Below, one piece after another: positions 18,749-27,879 of a stretch of 64,000 nt of DNA (its first letter is position 1; the number at the start of each line of letters is the position of its first letter). The notes under the pieces were generated by a model. It was given only the letters and a program-made list of their open reading frames with translations, was not told the origin of the DNA and made no database searches. The position numbers and the translations under genes are program-made. Origin of the DNA: Bog-756 sp963841885 (GTDB taxonomy: Bacteria; Actinomycetota; Acidimicrobiia; Acidimicrobiales; RAAP-2); assembly GCA_963841885.1 (NCBI GenBank), contig CAWJEK010000014.1, positions 248,001-312,000 on the forward strand, read 5' to 3'.

Positions 18749-20704
18749 ATGGATCCACGGCAGGCAGCATCCGGTACGGGCTCCGACGGGCCGCTCGGCA
18801 CGGTCGCCGATCCGGAGGAGTCCACCGCTCGTCAGGGAGAGCCGGCGGAGGGCCTGGGCGCCCTGTCCGGCGCCGGCGTCGCCCGCATGGACACCACCGA
18901 CGTCGGGGCCCACCGGACCCGGGCCCGCTCGGCGCGACTGCGCCGCCTCGCCCTCGTGCTGGGCGCCGTGGCGGCCGCCCTGGTGCTGCGTGACGTGCTG
19001 TCGTCCGGCGCCCCCCTGCCGACCCCGTCGATCCCCTCCGGCCTCACCCCCTACATGCTCCCGATCGGCCTCATCGTCCTGCTCTCCCTGGTGATGGTGG
19101 TCCCCCTGGTCGGCGCGGGCCGCTCACCCCACATCCTCTACCGGCCCGACGAACTGACGATGAGCTTCGACGACGTGCGCGGCTCCGAGGGGCTGGTCGA
19201 GGAGGTCACGAAGACTCTCAACCTGTTCCTCGCCTACCGGACCTTCAACGAGCAGATGGGGGGCACGCCCCGCAAGGCGATCCTGTTCGAGGGGCCGCCG
19301 GGCACGGGCAAGACCTACATGGCCAAGGCCATGGCCTCCGAAGCCGGTGTCCCGTTCCTGTTCGTCTCGTCCTCGGCCTTCCAGTCCATGTTCTACGGCC
19401 AGACGAACCGCAAGATCCGCTCCTACTTCAAGGAGCTGCGACGCCAGGCCCGCCGCGAAGGCGGCGCCATCGGCTTCATCGAAGAGCTCGACGCCATCGG
19501 CGGTCGGCGGGGCAACGGGTCCAGTCACGGCGAGGGCGTGCCCGGCGTGGTCAACGAACTGCTCATCCAGCTCCAGTCGTTCGAGCAGACGCCGGGGTCC
19601 GTCCGCTTCCGGGGCAAGATCGTCGAGGCGGTCAACGCCTGGCTCCCCGCCGGGCGCCGGCTGCGCAAGCCGACCGCCGCGCCGGCCAACATCCTGATCA
19701 TCGGGGCCACCAACCGGGTGGACGACCTGGATCCGGCGCTCATCCGGCCGGGGCGCTTCGATCGCACCATCTACTTCGGGCTGCCGGGTCGCACCGGCCG
19801 GCGGGACATCCTCGACTACTACCTGGACAAGAAGGCCCACGAACCGGTCCTGGACGACCCGGCGAGACGGGACACGCTGGCCGCCATGACCGCGGGCTAC
19901 TCGCCCGTCATGATCGAGCACCTCCTCGACGAGGCACTCGTCTGGGCACTGCGTCGCGGGGCCGACCGGTTGTCCTGGAACGACATCCAGCAGGCCAAGA
20001 TGACCGAGGAGATCGGGCTGGCGCAGCCCGTCGAGTACACCGAGGCGGAGCGTCGCACCATCGCCACCCACGAGGCCGGACACGCCACCGTGGCCTGGCT
20101 CGTCGGGCGCGGTCGCAAGCTCGAGGTGCTCACCATCGTGAAGCGGCGGGACGCGCTCGGGCTGCTCAGCCACTCCGAGACCGAGGAGCGGTTCACCAAG
20201 ACGCGCTCCGAGGTGCGGGCAATGATCGACATCGCCTTCGGGGGCATGGTGGCCGAGGAGCTGTTCTTCGGTGAGTGCTCGACCGGGGTGGCGAGCGACC
20301 TGCAGTCCGCCACGCTCAACGCCTGCCAGATGGTGGGCCAGCTGGGGATGGGCTCGTCGCTGGTCTCGGTGGCGGCCATCGAGCACCAGGGCGGGGGCAT
20401 CGTCGGCAAGGTGCTGGCCGACGAGCAGAGCCGGTGCGAGGTCGAAGCCCTCCTGGACGACTCCAAGCAGTCGGTGACACGCATGCTGGAGGAGCACCGC
20501 CACATCGTCGAGTGCCTACGGGACGCACTGCTCGTGCGCAGCGAGCTGATCGGCGACGAGATACTCGAGGTCATCGGCCGGGCGGTCGCCGACCCGGACG
20601 TGCTACCCGGCAACCTGCGGGACCGGCCCCGGGGGGCCGACGGTCGGGTCGTCCGGCTGGGTGACGGCACCGGTCGGGCCGCCGCCGCCGACTCCGTGGA
20701 GTGA
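18749..20704 (+). CDS. FtsH-type membrane AAA+ metalloprotease, divergent variant
   Basis: A 651-residue FtsH-like protein. After a cytosolic N-terminal stretch come two close TM helices (about 66-82 and 103-124) with only a short loop between, unlike FtsH's roughly 70-residue periplasmic domain. The AAA module has Walker A GPPGTGKT (182-189), a Walker B-like FIEELDAIGG in which the usual FIDEID Asp is Glu, a pore loop MFYG instead of FVG, and an arginine finger in RPGRFDR. An insertion of about 40 residues precedes ATNR. The zinc site is HEAGH (441-445), with a third ligand probably Asp in GVASDLQSAT. Membrane protein quality control is the family role; the differences suggest a specialised paralogue. 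Confidence 0.85.
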   Translation: MDPRQAASGTGSDGPLGTVADPEESTARQGEPAEGLGALSGAGVARMDTTDVGAHRTRARSARLRRLALVLGAVAAALVLRDVLSSGAPLPTPSIPSGLTPYMLPIGLIVLLSLVMVVPLVGAGRSPHILYRPDELTMSFDDVRGSEGLVEEVTKTLNLFLAYRTFNEQMGGTPRKAILFEGPPGTGKTYMAKAMASEAGVPFLFVSSSAFQSMFYGQTNRKIRSYFKELRRQARREGGAIGFIEELDAIGGRRGNGSSHGEGVPGVVNELLIQLQSFEQTPGSVRFRGKIVEAVNAWLPAGRRLRKPTAAPANILIIGATNRVDDLDPALIRPGRFDRTIYFGLPGRTGRRDILDYYLDKKAHEPVLDDPARRDTLAAMTAGYSPVMIEHLLDEALVWALRRGADRLSWNDIQQAKMTEEIGLAQPVEYTEAERRTIATHEAGHATVAWLVGRGRKLEVLTIVKRRDALGLLSHSETEERFTKTRSEVRAMIDIAFGGMVAEELFFGECSTGVASDLQSATLNACQMVGQLGMGSSLVSVAAIEHQGGGIVGKVLADEQSRCEVEALLDDSKQSVTRMLEEHRHIVECLRDALLVRSELIGDEILEVIGRAVADPDVLPGNLRDRPRGADGRVVRLGDGTGRAAAADSVE

Positions 20705-20839
20705 CCGGGTGGCGCTGGGGGGCGCCGACCGGTTGACCGGGGCACACCCCCGGTACGACAATGCGGGCGTGGACGGACGGGGCGGCGGCGGAGCGTCCGG
20801 CGGAGCGTCCGCCGGGGGCGACCGGGATGCCGTGACGCG

Positions 20840-22249
20840 GTGAGTCGGCCCGACCCGGCTCCCGGAACGGGCCTCCGGTCGGGCCAGCTGGGCACCGCGG
20901 ACGTCACCGCCTCGACGGTGGCCAACATCGGCCCGGGAATCGACTTCTACTTCGGCTTCGGCGTCGTCGCCGTGACGGCCGGCGTCGGTGCCCCGCTCAC
21001 CATCCTGGCCGCCGCCCTGGCCGTCTTCCTCCTGGCCCGGGGCGTCGCCGAGTTCAGCCGCACCGAGCCCTCGGCCGGTAGCTTCATCGAGTTCGTCGAG
21101 AGCGGGCTCGGCCCGGTGGCCGGCATCGCCACGGCCGTCCTGGTGGCGGTCGGCTACACCATCGCCATGGCCGGCGTCTTCACCATGTCCGGCGGCTTCA
21201 TCGCCATCACCCTCGCCCACTACGGGATCGCCGACATCGCCTGGGGTCCGCTCACGGTGGTGATCACCGTGGCGGCTCTGGTCCTGATGGTGCGGGGCAT
21301 CCGGCTCTCCACCTCGGCGGTGGCCGGGGCCGTGGTCCTCCAGGTGACCATCATGGTGATCGCCTGCGTGCTCATCCTCGTCGACCACCGCGGCGACCTG
21401 ACGGGTGCCCCCTTCCACTGGTCCGCCGTGACCGGTGGGATCGGTGGCCTGTCGGCCGGCTTCCCGCTCGCCCTCTACATGTTCATCGGATGGGAGAACG
21501 GCCCGGCCCTGGCCGAGGAGTGCCGGGACCCGCGCACCACCGTCCCCCGGGCGCTCATGGCGTCGATCGCCATCGCCACGGTGCTGTTCCTGCTGTTCGC
21601 CTACGCCACCGTGACCGGGTTCGGCTACGACGTGTCCTCCATCGGGCGGTCGTCCATCCCGTTCCTGACGGTGGCCGACCGGGCGCTCGGTCCGTTCGCG
21701 GTGGTGGCGTGGGTGGCCGGCATCGTTTCGGTGCTGGCGACACTGGTATCGGGCAGCAACTCGCAGTCGAGGATGCTCTACGACGCCGGGCGGACGGGCA
21801 AGCTCCCCCGCTGGCTCGGTGTCATCCGGCCCTCGAGCCGGACCCCGGCCCGGGCCCTGGGCGCATTCGTGGGGATCGGGCTGGCCGTCATCGGCGGTTG
21901 GGCGCTGGCCCATGTCGTGGGCGTCGGCACCGGCTCGATGGATCCCGTCGGCCTGTACGCCGAGTGCTCGACCCTCGGCACCATCGTGATCCTGTTCGTG
22001 TACGTACTGACCATGGCGTCACTACCCGTGTACGCCTGGAGGCGGCACCGCGGGCAATTCTCCGTGGTCCGCCACATCGTGCTGCCGTCGTTGGGCGCGG
22101 CGGCTCTCGCCATCCCGTTCGTGACCCTGTGCACGCCGGGCCAGCCCGCCCCCTACGACGTGTTCCCCTTCGTCGCCCTGGCCGTCGTGGTGGTCGCCTT
22201 CGCAGCGGGGTGGGTGGTCGTGCGCCGGCGCGGATCCGTCCGGGCCTGA
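20840..22249 (+). CDS. APC-superfamily amino acid permease
   Basis: A 469-residue protein with about 12 TM helices and the APC features: the first helix contains TASTVANIGPGIDF (unwound GxG-type substrate site), followed by LLARGVAEFSRTEPSAGSFIEFVE. Later come GWENGPALAEECRDPRTTVPRA, a conserved amphipathic loop, and SGSNSQSRMLYDAGRTGKLPRWL. Members import amino acids or amines with protons; specificity cannot be read. The GTG start at 20840 lies 135 bases after the FtsH-like gene. The gene ends before a strong hairpin at 22291. Confidence 0.82.
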   Translation: MSRPDPAPGTGLRSGQLGTADVTASTVANIGPGIDFYFGFGVVAVTAGVGAPLTILAAALAVFLLARGVAEFSRTEPSAGSFIEFVESGLGPVAGIATAVLVAVGYTIAMAGVFTMSGGFIAITLAHYGIADIAWGPLTVVITVAALVLMVRGIRLSTSAVAGAVVLQVTIMVIACVLILVDHRGDLTGAPFHWSAVTGGIGGLSAGFPLALYMFIGWENGPALAEECRDPRTTVPRALMASIAIATVLFLLFAYATVTGFGYDVSSIGRSSIPFLTVADRALGPFAVVAWVAGIVSVLATLVSGSNSQSRMLYDAGRTGKLPRWLGVIRPSSRTPARALGAFVGIGLAVIGGWALAHVVGVGTGSMDPVGLYAECSTLGTIVILFVYVLTMASLPVYAWRRHRGQFSVVRHIVLPSLGAAALAIPFVTLCTPGQPAPYDVFPFVALAVVVVAFAAGWVVVRRRGSVRA

Positions 22250-22290
22250 GCGGCACCCGGGGCCCGCGGCGACGCTCTCCGGAATTGCAC

Positions 22291-22332
22291 CGAGGGCGCA
22301 CCCCGGGACGTAGGTCCCGGGATGCGCCCTCG
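22291..22332. terminator. Bidirectional hairpin terminator between convergent genes
   Basis: A 19-base stem with one mismatch (22291-22309 pairing with 22314-22332) around a GTAG loop. It lies between the permease stop at 22249 and the convergent secreted-protein stop at 22357. There is no clear U-tract, as is common in high-GC actinobacteria. Confidence 0.8.
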
Positions 22333-22356
22333 TGGACGCAGCTGCTCGCCTGTGGA

Positions 22357-24159
22357 TCAGGCGGGAGGCACCACGACCTGGACGGCACTGGCGTTGCTCT
22401 GGCCGTAGTCCGAGTCACCGCTGTAACTGGCCTGCACCGTGTAGTCCGTCTGCGGCGGAGTGGTGTCCGTCAGCGAACCCGGTGGCAGGAAGCACGTCAC
22501 CGAGCCCTGCGTCTGGTACGACGAGTCGGGTAGCGCCTGGACGTTGCCGCCCTGGCAGGTCACCGGGTTCCCGTCGGGATCGGTGATGGTGAAGGTGACG
22601 TTACCGGTCGGCGGGCCGACCAGGCTCGAACCGTCGGCGCCGTCGGGGACCACCACCGTGGCGGTGATGGTCACGGCCGAGCCGTCGACCGACACGAAAC
22701 CGCCCGGCTCGCTCAGCGTCAGCGAGGTGGCCGACCGGTCGATGAACATGTTCTTCGCCTTGGCGTTGCTCGTGTAGAAGTTCGTGTCACCGGTGTAGAT
22801 GGCCTGATACGAGTACAGGCCCGGGAACTCACCTCCACCGACCACGAGCGTCGCCACGCCACCCGGTCCCACGGCGGCGGCACCGCCCTGGCAGCCGTTG
22901 TTGCCGTTCGAGTTGCCACCGCACACCGTGATGTTCACGAAGCCCGTCGGGACGTTCGACCCCGTGTAGCTCGCGATCGGCTTGACGACGGCGGTCACGT
23001 CGAACGTCTGACCGGCGCCGATCGTCTTCGGCACCGAGGTGGTCACGGTGGTCGAGGCGAGGGATGCGTTCTCGAACAGGGAGGCGACACCCGGCTGGTA
23101 TCCGGGGGAGGCCAGCGTGGCCGAGACCTGGTAGTACACGACGGCCGGGAGTCCGGCGCTGATCGTGCAGGTCGCGGTGCCACCGACCAGCGGGATCACG
23201 TTGCTGCCACCGTCGCACGGGTACGAAGCCTTCGTGCCCGGCTTGAGGATGGCGAAGGTGAACGTGCCTCCGGGGGTCCCGGAGCCGGAGTCGGTGCCCG
23301 ACGCCGCCGCCGTGGCCACGAAGCTGACCGCGGTGCCGGCGCCGATCGTGCACACGTCGCCCGAACACGAGCCCGCCGACGGGGTCAGCGTGATCGTGGT
23401 GGCGGCCGGATCGACCACCTGGTCACCGGTCCCCGTGCTGGAGGCGAAGTTGTTGTCGCCCGAGTAGGCGGCCGTCACCGGGTACGGCGCCTTCTGGGAC
23501 ACCAGCCCACCGCTCACCGTGCACTGGGCGGTTCCGCTCGTCAGGGTCTCGACGTTGGTGCCCCCGTCACAGGTGACGCCACCGAAGGTGACCGTGCCCG
23601 TCGGGCTGCCCGTGGAGACACCGGAGGCCGCCACCGCGGCGGTGAAGACGAGCGGCTCACCGGTGACCGCCGGGGTCACCTGCGGCGTGACGGTGGTCGC
23701 CGTCGTCCCGAGGTTGACCACCTGGGTCCGGGTGCCGGTCGAGCCCTGGTAGCTCGAGTCGACGGTGTCGACGTACTGGGCCACCACCGTGTAGGGGCCA
23801 CTGGCGGCCAAGAGCCCGGCGGCCACACCGCAGGTGGCGACTCCGCTGGACAGTGTCTGCGGGTCACCGTTGTCGCAGCTGACCGTCGATGCGTCGGCGC
23901 CGGTGATCGAGAAGGTCACCTGACCGCCCGGAACATGGTGCGGTGTGGACGTCACGGTGGCCGTGAAGGTCACCGCCTGACCGGTGTGCAGATTGGCTAT
24001 GCCGGTGGTGATCGCCACTTTCGTGGCGAGGGGGCCGGAGCCCGCGGCGCCGGCCGGGACGGCGAGCGCCCCGGCGAGCAGGGCGGTGGCCGACCCGACG
24101 AGGGCGGCCGCGGCAAGGAACCGCTTGAAGGGTCGTGGATGTCGATCGGTGGTCTTCAT
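22357..24159 (-). CDS. Secreted Ig-like-repeat protein
   Basis: A 600-residue exported protein. Residues 1-40 form a Sec signal (KRFLAAAALVGSATALLAGALAVPAGAAG). About five Ig-like repeats of roughly 95-110 residues follow (bacterial Ig3/Big_5 type). Each has the pattern 'A..T.TPxVTxxPVTFTATV', 'PTGTVTFxxxxxxxxCDGG', 'LxxGxATCxVxxGL', and ends in 'YxVxAxYSGDxxYxxS'. Each repeat carries a cysteine pair. Such proteins act as adhesins or surface scaffolds. The ATG at 24159 is preferred because GGGGG lies seven bases upstream; an alternative GTG at 24165 would overlap the upstream gene's stop as GTGA. It is cotranscribed with 24162-24782. Confidence 0.75.
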   Translation of the reverse strand: MKTTDRHPRPFKRFLAAAALVGSATALLAGALAVPAGAAGSGPLATKVAITTGIANLHTGQAVTFTATVTSTPHHVPGGQVTFSITGADASTVSCDNGDPQTLSSGVATCGVAAGLLAASGPYTVVAQYVDTVDSSYQGSTGTRTQVVNLGTTATTVTPQVTPAVTGEPLVFTAAVAASGVSTGSPTGTVTFGGVTCDGGTNVETLTSGTAQCTVSGGLVSQKAPYPVTAAYSGDNNFASSTGTGDQVVDPAATTITLTPSAGSCSGDVCTIGAGTAVSFVATAAASGTDSGSGTPGGTFTFAILKPGTKASYPCDGGSNVIPLVGGTATCTISAGLPAVVYYQVSATLASPGYQPGVASLFENASLASTTVTTSVPKTIGAGQTFDVTAVVKPIASYTGSNVPTGFVNITVCGGNSNGNNGCQGGAAAVGPGGVATLVVGGGEFPGLYSYQAIYTGDTNFYTSNAKAKNMFIDRSATSLTLSEPGGFVSVDGSAVTITATVVVPDGADGSSLVGPPTGNVTFTITDPDGNPVTCQGGNVQALPDSSYQTQGSVTCFLPPGSLTDTTPPQTDYTVQASYSGDSDYGQSNASAVQVVVPPA

Positions 24160-24161
24160 CG

Positions 24162-24782
24162 TCACGCCCCCACGTTCGCGGTGCCGCCGATGACGGCGAC
24201 GACCTTGATGCCCTTGCCGTTACAGGTCGCCACCGTCTTGTAGGCGTTCTTCTTGGCCTGGAGGGCGCCGAGGGTCAGGGGCTGGCCGGCGAACGATCCG
24301 CCCGACACGCTGGCCGACGTCAGGTAGACGTCCAGCGTGTTGGCGCCCGGGTTGTAGCTCAGCGTCTCCGAGTTGATCGCCACGGTGGAAGAGGCGATGG
24401 TGCCGCCGCTGCCCTTCCAGTTGATGACGCCGCCGGCCGCGGGGAGGGTCTGGTTGCCGTCGACGATCGCCTCGCAGGCGTTCGTGAACGGTGTGGTCGT
24501 GGTGACCTTCAGCGTCCCGCGGGTCAGGGTGACGCCGCCCTCGGTGGCGCCCGTGCCGCTACAACCCGTGAGCTTGAGCTTCACCGTGAGCGTGTCCGGT
24601 GAAGTACCCGAGTTGGTGATCGCCGGATTGAACCCGACGGACCCGGCGGTGGTACAGCCGATGGCACCGCCGGAGAACGTCGTCGGCGGGGCCTTGGCGG
24701 CGGCGATGCCGCCACCGGCCCCGGTGGCCAGGCCCAGGCCGAGGGCTAGGACCCCCGTGCCGAGCACGAAACTTCGTAACAT
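24162..24782 (-). CDS. Secreted protein of unknown function
   Basis: A 206-residue exported protein with a signal peptide (RSFVLGTGVLALGLGLATGAG, cleavage near residue 29). The mature part has two cysteine pairs (GCTTAG and LTGCSG, then NACEAI and TCNGKG) and alternating Thr/Gly-rich beta-type sequence. I recognise no domain. An excellent AAGGAGG five bases before the ATG suggests high expression. It is the first gene of a two-gene unit with the Ig-repeat protein, so both may contribute to one surface structure. Confidence 0.7.
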   Translation of the reverse strand: MLRSFVLGTGVLALGLGLATGAGGGIAAAKAPPTTFSGGAIGCTTAGSVGFNPAITNSGTSPDTLTVKLKLTGCSGTGATEGGVTLTRGTLKVTTTTPFTNACEAIVDGNQTLPAAGGVINWKGSGGTIASSTVAINSETLSYNPGANTLDVYLTSASVSGGSFAGQPLTLGALQAKKNAYKTVATCNGKGIKVVAVIGGTANVGA

Positions 24783-25005
24783 CGCATCCTCCTTGAACGG
24801 GGACCAGTACGTCCGCCACAGACTGGCTGATCAAGGGGCCCCCAAGTAACCCGTCGCGCGTCAGCGTACCTGAAGAACCTGGAAATTGCTCGCGATCGAG
24901 GCGATCTCGGGTAACAACTTCCACACGCGTGGCCGACTCCTCACGGAGAGTGCGGAAGACCAGTTCAGGCGGTCACCTGGACGTCACGAACCTGCCCCCA
25001 CCGCG
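24783..25005. other. Intergenic gap of 223 bases between two minus-strand genes
   Basis: It holds the promoter of the secreted-protein unit (24782 leftwards) and the 3' flank of the MazF-like gene. A small GGGGGCCCC dyad lies near 24835-24843. No clear -10/-35 pair, RNA gene or riboswitch was recognised. Confidence 0.4.
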
Positions 25006-26079
25006 TCACCAGAGCGAGTTCCAGTCGTCCGGTTCGAGGTATCCGGTCGGCCCCTCGTCGGGCCGGGGGACCCGCACCGCGATCACGTCGATCCAGGTCG
25101 GCTCGTCGAACCCGGAACGCCGCCAGTGGCGCACGGGATGCGACTTCCAGTCGCGGCTCTTCACGCCACCTGCCGAATACCCGGGGCGGACGAGGAGGTG
25201 GGTGTCGGACCCGGCGATCACCACACAGGGCCGGACCTTCCCGTCGAGCCCCGGGTGATCGGGCTCGTCGGCGGCGTCGAACGGGACCCAGACCAGGACC
25301 ACGCCGGCCGCCCAGGGGTCCTCGCGATCGAACTCCTCCTCCTCCGACGGCGTCAGCAGGGCCCGCCGGCGGCCGAGGCTCGGCAGGACCGGCGCCGGCG
25401 TCTCCGGCCCGGCCGGTGCCGACGGGCGGTCCGCCGCCGCCCGTTCCTTCTTCCTCGCCCGGCGGACCTGCTCCGCGGCCCGGGCCGCCGCCTCGGCCTT
25501 CCGCCGGCGCTCCTCCGCCTCCTGCTGCTTCCTGGCCCGTCGCTCGCGGCGCTGCTCGTCGGTGGCGCCTCCGGGGCGCGGCCCCCGGGTCCCCCGCTCC
25601 TCGGGAGCGGGGGACCGCTCGAAGGCGCGCCACCCGGTCAGACCGAACCGCTCCTCGGTATCGAGCAGCGTGAAACAGAGGTCCGACGCCGCCATGTCAC
25701 CATCGGCGACCGAGGCCAGCATCACGGTGACCGTGACGTCGTCGTAGGCGTCGCCGAGAGCGTCGAGCGCCTCGAGCAGCTGGTCACGGGTCGGGTCGTC
25801 GGCGGCCTCGCCCAGCGCCTCGATGACCGCGGCGAGGCACGGCTCGGCGTAGACGGCGGCCGCGTACGGGAGGGCGGCCCGGTACTGGGCCCGTCCGAGG
25901 ACCGACTTCGGGTCCCGGTGCTTGCGCAGCGCGGCCAGTGCGTTGGCGACCGGTTTGGCGATCGGGAAGCGGGGGTCGGACACGACCTGGAGCGACTCCC
26001 GGAGGGACCGCGCGTCCACCCGGTCGAGGGCGGCCAGCAGCATCGCCTCTCGGGCGCTGTCGGTGATGGGTCCTTCCAT
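25006..26079 (-). CDS. Helical/coiled-coil protein with a C-terminal PemK/MazF-like domain
   Basis: A 357-residue three-part protein. Residues 1-145 are alpha-helical and look like short HEAT-type repeats (ALDRVDARSLRESLQ, AAVIEALGEAADDPTRDQLLEAL). Residues about 174-214 are a highly charged Arg/Glu/Ala coiled coil. Residues about 255-338 match the PemK/MazF barrel: WAAGVVLVWVPFDAADE, then GKVRPCVVIAGSD and LLVRPGYSAGGVKSRDW. MazF proteins are RNases, but this one has no adjacent antitoxin and lies in a long housekeeping-like fusion, so toxin function is doubtful. The start at 26079 is preceded by GGGAGG at somewhat long spacing; an ATG at 26142 is an alternative. Confidence 0.65.
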   Translation of the reverse strand: MEGPITDSAREAMLLAALDRVDARSLRESLQVVSDPRFPIAKPVANALAALRKHRDPKSVLGRAQYRAALPYAAAVYAEPCLAAVIEALGEAADDPTRDQLLEALDALGDAYDDVTVTVMLASVADGDMAASDLCFTLLDTEERFGLTGWRAFERSPAPEERGTRGPRPGGATDEQRRERRARKQQEAEERRRKAEAAARAAEQVRRARKKERAAADRPSAPAGPETPAPVLPSLGRRRALLTPSEEEEFDREDPWAAGVVLVWVPFDAADEPDHPGLDGKVRPCVVIAGSDTHLLVRPGYSAGGVKSRDWKSHPVRHWRRSGFDEPTWIDVIAVRVPRPDEGPTGYLEPDDWNSLW

Positions 26080-26304
26080 GCGTGCCGATCCTCCCGGGAT
26101 CCGGTCCGTCCCGGTCGGGACGGCACCACGGCCGCTCATCATCGCACCTGCCGGGGGTGGGTCCGACCCGCCCCGGCCCGACGCCCCCCGCCCGGTTGCA
26201 GAACGGTGAACTTCCCCCGGGATGCGGACGAAATGTCGCTCCCGGGGTGTTGAATGGATAGATCACCGCAACGGTGGCGTGGAGACCATGAAAGGCAGAG
26301 AACC

Positions 26305-26640
26305 ATGGACCAGGAGCATGCAGCGCAGACGACCGGGACCACCGACGCGTCGGCCCCGGCGACGCCGGGCGACGCACTGAGGGCCCTTCCCGCCGAGGCC
26401 GCCGGCCGCGGGACCCGCTTCGTGTCGGCCCAGGCCATGCAGGCCCGTCTCTTCTCGGTCTACGACGCCGCCACGGCGGCCGAGGACGCCCTGGCCCTGG
26501 TGCAGGACCAGTTGACCCTGACGCTCAACCGTAGCTACTACGAGGCGGACGAGATCGAGCAGATGGCCCAGCAGCTCGACACCCTGCTCGCCCTCGACAC
26601 CGTCCCGGACACCCGGGGTGAGCTCGTCGCCGACGAGTGA
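26305..26640 (+). CDS. Small hypothetical protein, predicted helical
   Basis: A 111-residue acidic protein. Its N-terminal 20 residues are Thr/Ala/Pro-rich and probably disordered. Residues about 45-105 form two amphipathic helices (RLFSVYDAATAAEDALALVQ and EADEIEQMAQQLDTLLALD). There are no cysteines, signal peptide or recognised domain. It is divergent from the MazF-like gene across 225 bases and convergent with the LLM oxidoreductase. The start is the ATG at 26305 with AGGCAGAG upstream. Function unknown. Confidence 0.6.
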   Translation: MDQEHAAQTTGTTDASAPATPGDALRALPAEAAGRGTRFVSAQAMQARLFSVYDAATAAEDALALVQDQLTLTLNRSYYEADEIEQMAQQLDTLLALDTVPDTRGELVADE

Positions 26641-26670
26641 CGACCGGGGCACGGCCCGCGTCGGTGCCGG

Positions 26671-27720
26671 TCAGCCGATCAGTTCCTTGACCTTGGCGAT
26701 GACGTCGACGGGGGTCTGGTCCCCGGTGGGTACCGGCACGACCTGCAGGTGGCTGACGCCGGCCGCCCGGAACGCGGCGATGCGCTCGGCGACATAGCTC
26801 TCCGGACCGCACAGCGACATCGATTCGAGCAGTTCGTCGGGCACCAGGGCCTCGGCCTCCGCCTTCTTCCCGTCGAGGTAGAGGTCCTGGATCTTCTCCG
26901 CCTCCTCCTCGTAGCCGTAGCGGCGGACCACGTCGTTGTAGAAGTTGCGACCCTTGGCCCCCATGCCGCCGACGTACAGGGCCACCATGGGCCGGGCGAG
27001 GTCCCGCAGGGCCGTCACGTCGTCGCCCTCCCCGATGGCCACCATCCCCCCGACGGTGATCTGCAGCGGTCCGAGGGAGGCGTCCCGCTTGGCCCGGCCG
27101 GTCTCCAGCGACTCGCCCCACACGTCCTGGGCCTTCTCCGGCACGAAGAGCATCGGGATCCATCCGTCGGCGATCTCGGCGGTCATGGCCACGTTCTTGT
27201 GCCCCAACGACGCCACCCACACGGGGATCCGGGGTCGCTCCGGGCGACCGATGATCTTGAGGGCCTTGCCCAGGCCCGTCCCCTGTCCCTCGGGTAGCGG
27301 CATGTCGTAGTACCGGCCGTGGTGCTCGAGCGGCGCCTCGCGCGCCCAGACCTGCCGGCAGACGTCGACGATCTCCCGGGTGCGGCCGATCGGGGAGTCG
27401 AAGGGCACCCCGTGCCAACCCTCGATCACCTGGGGTCCCGAGGACCCGAGGCCCAGATGGAAACGTCCCCCGGACAGGGAGTCGACGCCGGCCGCCGTCA
27501 TGGCGATGAGGGTGGGGGTCCGGGTGAAGATCGGGAGGATGGCCGAGCCGATCTCCACCGTCTCCGTGAGGGCGGCCAGGTACCCCATCTGGCTCGGGCT
27601 GTCGATCCCGTAGGCCTCGGCGACCCACACGAGGTCGAGGCCGGCCTTCTCCATCTCGGCCACCTGGGCGGCCGCCCGGCGGAAGCCCCCCGCATAGCTG
27701 AGCATCGTGCTGATCTTCAT
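26671..27720 (-). CDS. LLM-class F420-dependent oxidoreductase
   Basis: A 349-residue bacterial-luciferase-like TIM barrel. Typical features are MKISTMLSYAGGFRRAAAQV, GLDLVWVAEAYG, EIGSAILPIFTRTPTLIAM, GRFHLGLGSSGPQVIEGWHG and IPVWVASLGHKNVAMTAEIADGW. In actinobacteria this branch (TIGR03559-like) uses deazaflavin F420 rather than FMN. The substrate is unknown; relatives reduce or oxidise ketones, alcohols and xenobiotics. AGGGGA precedes the ATG. A TAGTGT -10-like box about 45 bases upstream suggests a leadered transcript, unlike many neighbours. Confidence 0.85.
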   Translation of the reverse strand: MKISTMLSYAGGFRRAAAQVAEMEKAGLDLVWVAEAYGIDSPSQMGYLAALTETVEIGSAILPIFTRTPTLIAMTAAGVDSLSGGRFHLGLGSSGPQVIEGWHGVPFDSPIGRTREIVDVCRQVWAREAPLEHHGRYYDMPLPEGQGTGLGKALKIIGRPERPRIPVWVASLGHKNVAMTAEIADGWIPMLFVPEKAQDVWGESLETGRAKRDASLGPLQITVGGMVAIGEGDDVTALRDLARPMVALYVGGMGAKGRNFYNDVVRRYGYEEEAEKIQDLYLDGKKAEAEALVPDELLESMSLCGPESYVAERIAAFRAAGVSHLQVVPVPTGDQTPVDVIAKVKELIG

Positions 27721-27879
27721 CGCGGTCCCCTGTCGGATCGGGTACGGAACGTGCGCACCGACACTAGGGGACGGGCCCGGACCCGGACGCGCCCCGTCGG
27801 GTCGGATCGGACGGGTCCGGGCGATTCGTGGTCGGCCCGTCGTCCGGGGACGTCGGGCCGGTGCGGTCCCCCCGGTGGG

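Noticed and set aside
26305..26640. Antitoxin partner for the MazF-like protein
   Set aside because: It is divergent, not upstream in the same operon, and shows no antitoxin DNA-binding motif.
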